Origin: Bog-159 sp963818855
GTDB lineage: Bacteria; Acidobacteriota; Terriglobia; Bryobacterales; Bryobacteraceae
Assembly (NCBI GenBank): GCA_963818855.1
Contig: CAWFUH010000017.1
Location: forward strand, 248,001 to 312,000
Direction: 5' to 3'
DNA: 64,000 nucleotides
This document shows, piece after piece, positions 60,584-64,000 of this stretch; within the stretch, counting starts at the first letter, position 1, and the number at the start of each line of letters is the position of its first letter. Below the pieces are notes generated by a model that saw only the letters and a program-made list of their open reading frames with translations, was not told the origin of the DNA and made no database searches. The position numbers and the translations under genes are program-made.

Positions 60584-61249
60584 ATGGCAGCTAACATGAC
60601 CTGGCTACAAAATAAATACGTGGCTGCCTTAACCGCGGCCTTGATCGTACAGGCCACCCTGTTCTATGCCGCCTCGCGCGGCGAAAAGATTCCCACGGCG
60701 GCGCCCCTCGATCTGTTTCCCGCCCAACTGGGGGAGTGGCGCGACGTGCAAAACTATCCCGTCGAGCAAGAGATCCGCGACCAGCTTAAAGCCGACGATC
60801 TGTTGAACCGGCTATACGCGGCCCCTGGCTCGACCGCGCCCGCAGCTCTCTTCGTTGCGTATTTCAAAACGCAGCGCACCGGCCAATCGCCGCACTCGCC
60901 CAAGAACTGCCTGCCGGGATCCGGCTGGGAACCCGAGGCCACCGGCTTCCTCGATGTGGCTGTGCCGGGTCAACCGCAGCCGATCCGCATTAACCGCTAC
61001 GTGGTCTCGCACGGCGACGATCAGAGCGTGGTGCTCTACTGGTATCAAAGCCAGCGGCGGGTGATTGCCAGCGAATTCTCCGCCAAGTTGTGGCTGGTGA
61101 TGGATTCGATCCGCTATCACCGCAGCGATACCGCCCTGGTGCGCGTTACCATTCCGGTTGAAAATAACAATCCGGACGCCGCTACACAATCCGGCGTGGC
61201 GTTCGTCCAGACACTGTTCCCCGTGCTGAAGAGCTATTTGCCAGCCTGA
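60584..61249 (+). CDS. EpsI family protein (exosortase-associated)
   Basis: The 221-residue protein has one N-terminal membrane helix (YVAALTAALIVQATLFYAAS) and the EpsI domain: FPAQLGEWRDVQNYPVEQEI, then AALFVAYFKTQRTGQSPHSPKNCLPGSGWEP, where SPKNCLPG is the hallmark, and later VLYWYQSQRRV. EpsI proteins occur next to or fused with exosortases in exopolysaccharide loci. Here no polysaccharide genes are adjacent. ATG 60584 or ATG 60596 may be used. Confidence 0.9.
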   Translation: MAANMTWLQNKYVAALTAALIVQATLFYAASRGEKIPTAAPLDLFPAQLGEWRDVQNYPVEQEIRDQLKADDLLNRLYAAPGSTAPAALFVAYFKTQRTGQSPHSPKNCLPGSGWEPEATGFLDVAVPGQPQPIRINRYVVSHGDDQSVVLYWYQSQRRVIASEFSAKLWLVMDSIRYHRSDTALVRVTIPVENNNPDAATQSGVAFVQTLFPVLKSYLPA

Positions 61250-61303
61250 GGGAGCGCGCCGTCAAACAGCGGCGGGGCAGGAGCGCAGAAGGAGAGTTGT
61301 CGT

Positions 61304-62539
61304 ATGAAAGTCGCCCTAGCTTTTCTTTTCATGGCCGCCGCGATGCTGGTTGCGCCAGCTCGAGCGCACGGCCAGACGCAGGTAATCTACAGTTTCGCCG
61401 GGGATGAGGACGGAGAGTATGCCGACACCGACCTGGTGATTGACAGCAGCGGCAATCTGTACGGCTCAACCGTGCAGGGCGGCGATTTCGGCTCGGGCAC
61501 GGTGTTCGAGCTCTCGCCGTCGGCCGCCGGTTGGACTCACGCCGTCCTCTATAGCTTTACAGGAGGCGCCGATGGAGGCGAACCCTACAAGGGCGTCACG
61601 CTGGGACCCGACGGCAATCTTTTCGGCACCGCGGGAGTGGGCGGGCTCAATACCGGACCGTGTATCGACACCGGATGCGGCGTGATTTTCAAATTGACCA
61701 GATCCGCGGGCACCTGGACACAGACGGTGGTTCATTCGTTCACCGGCACGGATGGCGATGGTTATGGCCCGGGCGCGGGCGTGACGGTTGACGGCCGCGG
61801 CCACGTTTTTGGCATGACGCCCACCGGCGGAGCCAATGGTTACGGCATCGTGTTTGAATTGCAGCCGGGCGCCAACGGCGACTGGACCGAAAAAGTGATC
61901 CACACCTTCGCGGGTGGCGCAGACGGCATCGGCGGCTCCGCGGGCCGGCTGGTGCTGGATGCCGCCGGCAACGTATTTGGCGTATCGACGGCCGGCGGCG
62001 CCAATGGCGCGGGAGTCGTATTTGGACTTACACCGACTAAGTCCGGCGAGTGGGCCGAAACGATACTTTACACTTTCAAAGGCGAACCCAGCTCGGGATT
62101 TCCGTATGGCGCATTGGTTGCAGACGCCAAGGGTAATCTCTACGGCACGGCTTACTACGCGGGTAAGTACGGCCTGGGCGCCATATACCGGCTCAGCCTG
62201 CGGAATGGCGCCTGGGTCGAAACCTGGCTGTACAGCTTAATGAGCGGCGCGGATGGCAACAGCCCGATCAGCACGCTGGCAGCGGACGCGGCCGGCAATC
62301 TATATGGCACCACCAGCGTCGGGGGGTCGCCAAAGTGCGGCTGCGGCGTGATTTTCAAACTGACTCTGAGCCACGATGCCGCGCCTGTTTATAGTGTGGC
62401 GCATCGCTTCGAGGGTCCGCCGGATGGAGCGTTCGTCTACAACGGAATGGTGGCCAATGCGGCGGGAACTGTCTTGTATGGCGCTACCGTGCATGGCGGC
62501 ACGGCGAATGAAGGAGCTATCTATCAGTTCTTGCCGTAA
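61304..62539 (+). CDS. GloVer-type tandem-repeat secreted protein (about 7 repeats)
   Basis: The 411-residue protein has a signal peptide (about 1-23) and about seven repeats of the S-G-N-L-Y-G-[ST]-T-x-x-G-G kind. Each is followed by a V-F-E-L strand and V-L-Y-S-F-T-G-G-A-D-G. Compared with the 14-repeat protein at 37681-40041, the units here have an insertion with a Trp (GWTHAVLYSF, GTWTQTVVHSF, GDWTEKVIHTF), a separate subgroup. AGAAGGAGAG precedes the ATG. Its role is unknown; it lies next to the exosortase-EpsI pair but has no PEP-CTERM tail. Confidence 0.85.
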   Translation: MKVALAFLFMAAAMLVAPARAHGQTQVIYSFAGDEDGEYADTDLVIDSSGNLYGSTVQGGDFGSGTVFELSPSAAGWTHAVLYSFTGGADGGEPYKGVTLGPDGNLFGTAGVGGLNTGPCIDTGCGVIFKLTRSAGTWTQTVVHSFTGTDGDGYGPGAGVTVDGRGHVFGMTPTGGANGYGIVFELQPGANGDWTEKVIHTFAGGADGIGGSAGRLVLDAAGNVFGVSTAGGANGAGVVFGLTPTKSGEWAETILYTFKGEPSSGFPYGALVADAKGNLYGTAYYAGKYGLGAIYRLSLRNGAWVETWLYSLMSGADGNSPISTLAADAAGNLYGTTSVGGSPKCGCGVIFKLTLSHDAAPVYSVAHRFEGPPDGAFVYNGMVANAAGTVLYGATVHGGTANEGAIYQFLP

Positions 62540-62556
62540 GGTGTCCGAATTCCCAC

Positions 62557-64000
62557 TTACTCGTGCCGCAAAGCTGTAAGTGGATCTACACTGGCGGCCC
62601 GCCGCGACGGTATCCAACACGCCAGAAACGCCACCGCGGCGAGAAACAGCGGTACGCCCACAAAAGTGACTAAGTCGTGCGGACTAACTCCGTATAAGAA
62701 GCTAGTCGAGAACTTCGCCAGCGCGGAGGCACCCGCCAGTCCCAGCACCAGCGCGATCAGCGTGAGTAACATTCCCTGCCGCACCACCAGCCCGCTGACT
62801 TGCCCCGTCTGCGCCCCAAGCGCCAGCCGGATCCCGATCTCCCGCGTGCGCCGGCTCACCGCGTAGCTCATCACGCCATACAATCCCACGGCGGCCAGCA
62901 GCAGGCCCACGACGCCGAAGACACCGAACAGCGTGCCCGCCAAGCGCGGCAGGAACAGGGCCGCGCGCAAGTGCTCCTCCATCGTCTCCGCATTGTACAC
63001 GGCCAGAGCCGGATCGAGCGTGTGAATCTCCCGCCGCACCGCACCGGCCAGTGCTCCCGGCGAACCTGCCGCACGAACCATCACGGTATACCCCAGGAAC
63101 GACGGATCGCCCGCGACACTCTGCGCCAGCGAACGGAACAGCACCGGCCGCAACTCCTCGCCCAGCGAGCGCGATTTGATATTTTTCACTACGCCGATAA
63201 CCTCGTAACTCACGCCGCCGTCTCTGACGCGACGCCCCACGGGGTTCGCGTTCTTGAAATAGCGCGCGACGAAAGTTTGATTCACCACGGCAACCTTCGG
63301 GCCGGAAGCTGTTTCGTTCGTGAAGTCGCGCCCCGCCACCCGCGGGATGCCCAGGGTCTCGAAGTACCCGGGACCGGCCATATACAGCTCGACGACGTTA
63401 TCCTGATCGCTCACAGGCGGGCCACCTTCGACGGTAATACCATCGCTGCGGTTTCCGCCGGAAAGCGGCACGATATCCGTACACGCCGCCGAAGCCACGC
63501 CCGGCAAAGCGGACACCCGGCGCTGCAGCTCGCCGAGGAACTGCACCGTACGCTCCGCGCTGTAGCCATGCACCCGCGGATCCAGCGACATCATCAGGAC
63601 GCCGCGCTGACGAAAACCTATGTCGATGGCGGAAGCGCTGCGCAGGCTGCGCAGGAACAGCCCGGTGGCCGCCAGCAGCACCAGCGACATCGCGATCTGC
63701 GCCACAGCCAGCACATTGCGCAGAGTCCATCTCCGGCCCGGCCGCGCCAGCATATCCTCGCCTTTCAGCGCGCTCGCCAGAATCGGCCGCGCCGCCGCCC
63801 AAGCCGGCGCGATCCCGAACAGCAGTCCCGTCCCAGCGCTCAGCGCGAAGGTATACAGCAGGACCCGCCAGTCCACCATCACCTTCATATCGAGCGGCAC
63901 CGGCGCGGGCAGGCGGAAGGACGAAAGCGCAGCCGTAGCCCACAGCGCCAGCACCACGCCCAGCAAGCCGCCGCCGGTCGCCAGCAGCACGCTTTCGGTG
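62557..64000 (-). CDS. ADOP-type ABC transporter permease, C-terminal part (continues beyond the window)
   Basis: The frame is open to the right edge, so the start lies outside. About 480 residues are visible: the end of the first FtsX unit (TESVLLATGGGLLGVVLALW), the second MacB-like periplasmic domain (VDFxGxxIxR-type strands, GRRVRDGGVSYEVIGVVKNIKSRSLGEELRPVLF) and the final FtsX unit with SRRTREIGIRLALGAQTGQVSGLVVRQG, ending SVDPLTALRHE. It is a paralogue of the permease at 14189-16723; the matching C-terminal block there is SRRTREIGVRLALGANRRDV. No ATPase gene is near. Confidence 0.9.
   Translation of the reverse strand, partial: TESVLLATGGGLLGVVLALWATAALSSFRLPAPVPLDMKVMVDWRVLLYTFALSAGTGLLFGIAPAWAAARPILASALKGEDMLARPGRRWTLRNVLAVAQIAMSLVLLAATGLFLRSLRSASAIDIGFRQRGVLMMSLDPRVHGYSAERTVQFLGELQRRVSALPGVASAACTDIVPLSGGNRSDGITVEGGPPVSDQDNVVELYMAGPGYFETLGIPRVAGRDFTNETASGPKVAVVNQTFVARYFKNANPVGRRVRDGGVSYEVIGVVKNIKSRSLGEELRPVLFRSLAQSVAGDPSFLGYTVMVRAAGSPGALAGAVRREIHTLDPALAVYNAETMEEHLRAALFLPRLAGTLFGVFGVVGLLLAAVGLYGVMSYAVSRRTREIGIRLALGAQTGQVSGLVVRQGMLLTLIALVLGLAGASALAKFSTSFLYGVSPHDLVTFVGVPLFLAAVAFLACWIPSRRAASVDPLTALRHE

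Overview
The window reads as chromosomal DNA of an Acidobacteriota bacterium, most likely near Bryobacterales/Solibacter. This is an inference from gene content: an Oar-type TonB-dependent receptor with an N-terminal carboxypeptidase-regulatory domain, PadR plus MacB/FtsX 'ADOP' permease pairs, GloVer, SBBP/BACON and HAF repeat proteins, and a winged-helix/TolB receptor. Coding sequence is GC-rich, genes lie on both strands, and many intergenic gaps hold short palindromic repeats. No rRNA, tRNA, CRISPR array, prophage or intact insertion sequence was recognised.

Layout. 1-4.4 kb: the end of glgB, a gamma-glutamyltransferase-like protein and a PYROXD2-like FAD oxidoreductase. 4.4-13.2 kb: an Oar-like receptor, an S9 peptidase coupled to a TPR protein, and a CstA-type transporter. 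13.8-16.7 kb: a PadR regulator and its ADOP permease. 16.6-21.7 kb (minus strand): a radical SAM/SPASM protein, an acyl-CoA synthetase, a decayed short-chain dehydrogenase and a pyridine nucleotide-disulfide oxidoreductase. 21.8-28.7 kb: a two-subunit molybdenum hydroxylase, a PEP-CTERM protein and sdhCAB. 29-31 kb (minus): an epoxide-hydrolase-like enzyme and a D-malate/tartrate dehydrogenase. 31.1-33.3 kb: an overlapping operon with an ECF sigma factor that carries a frameshift in a CT tract. 33.4-40 kb: two very large secreted repeat proteins. 40-49.8 kb: small unknown proteins, a class-III aminotransferase, a sulfotransferase-like/methyltransferase fusion, a hydrolase, a methyltransferase, a YraN-type nuclease, galT and a VanZ protein. 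50-58 kb: a rearranged area with a HAF repeat protein, a partial vanZ duplicate, three dihydrofolate-reductase-like pieces, a squalene-cyclase-like protein, a one-component transmembrane sensor and a divergent cytochrome c. 58-64 kb: a hybrid histidine kinase, exosortase plus EpsI, a second GloVer protein and the 3' part of a second ADOP permease.

Functionally the window mixes central metabolism (glycogen, succinate oxidation, acyl-CoA and malate metabolism) with a large envelope and secretion load: TonB uptake, exosortase sorting, repeat-rich secreted proteins and ADOP permeases. The most notable items are a 124-bp nested palindromic element after sdhB, a family of two-module intergenic repeats, a sulfotransferase-like/methyltransferase/coiled-coil fusion, a possibly phase-variable sigma factor, and a cluster of gene fragments at 51-58 kb. 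No complete undescribed system could be demonstrated from sequence alone.
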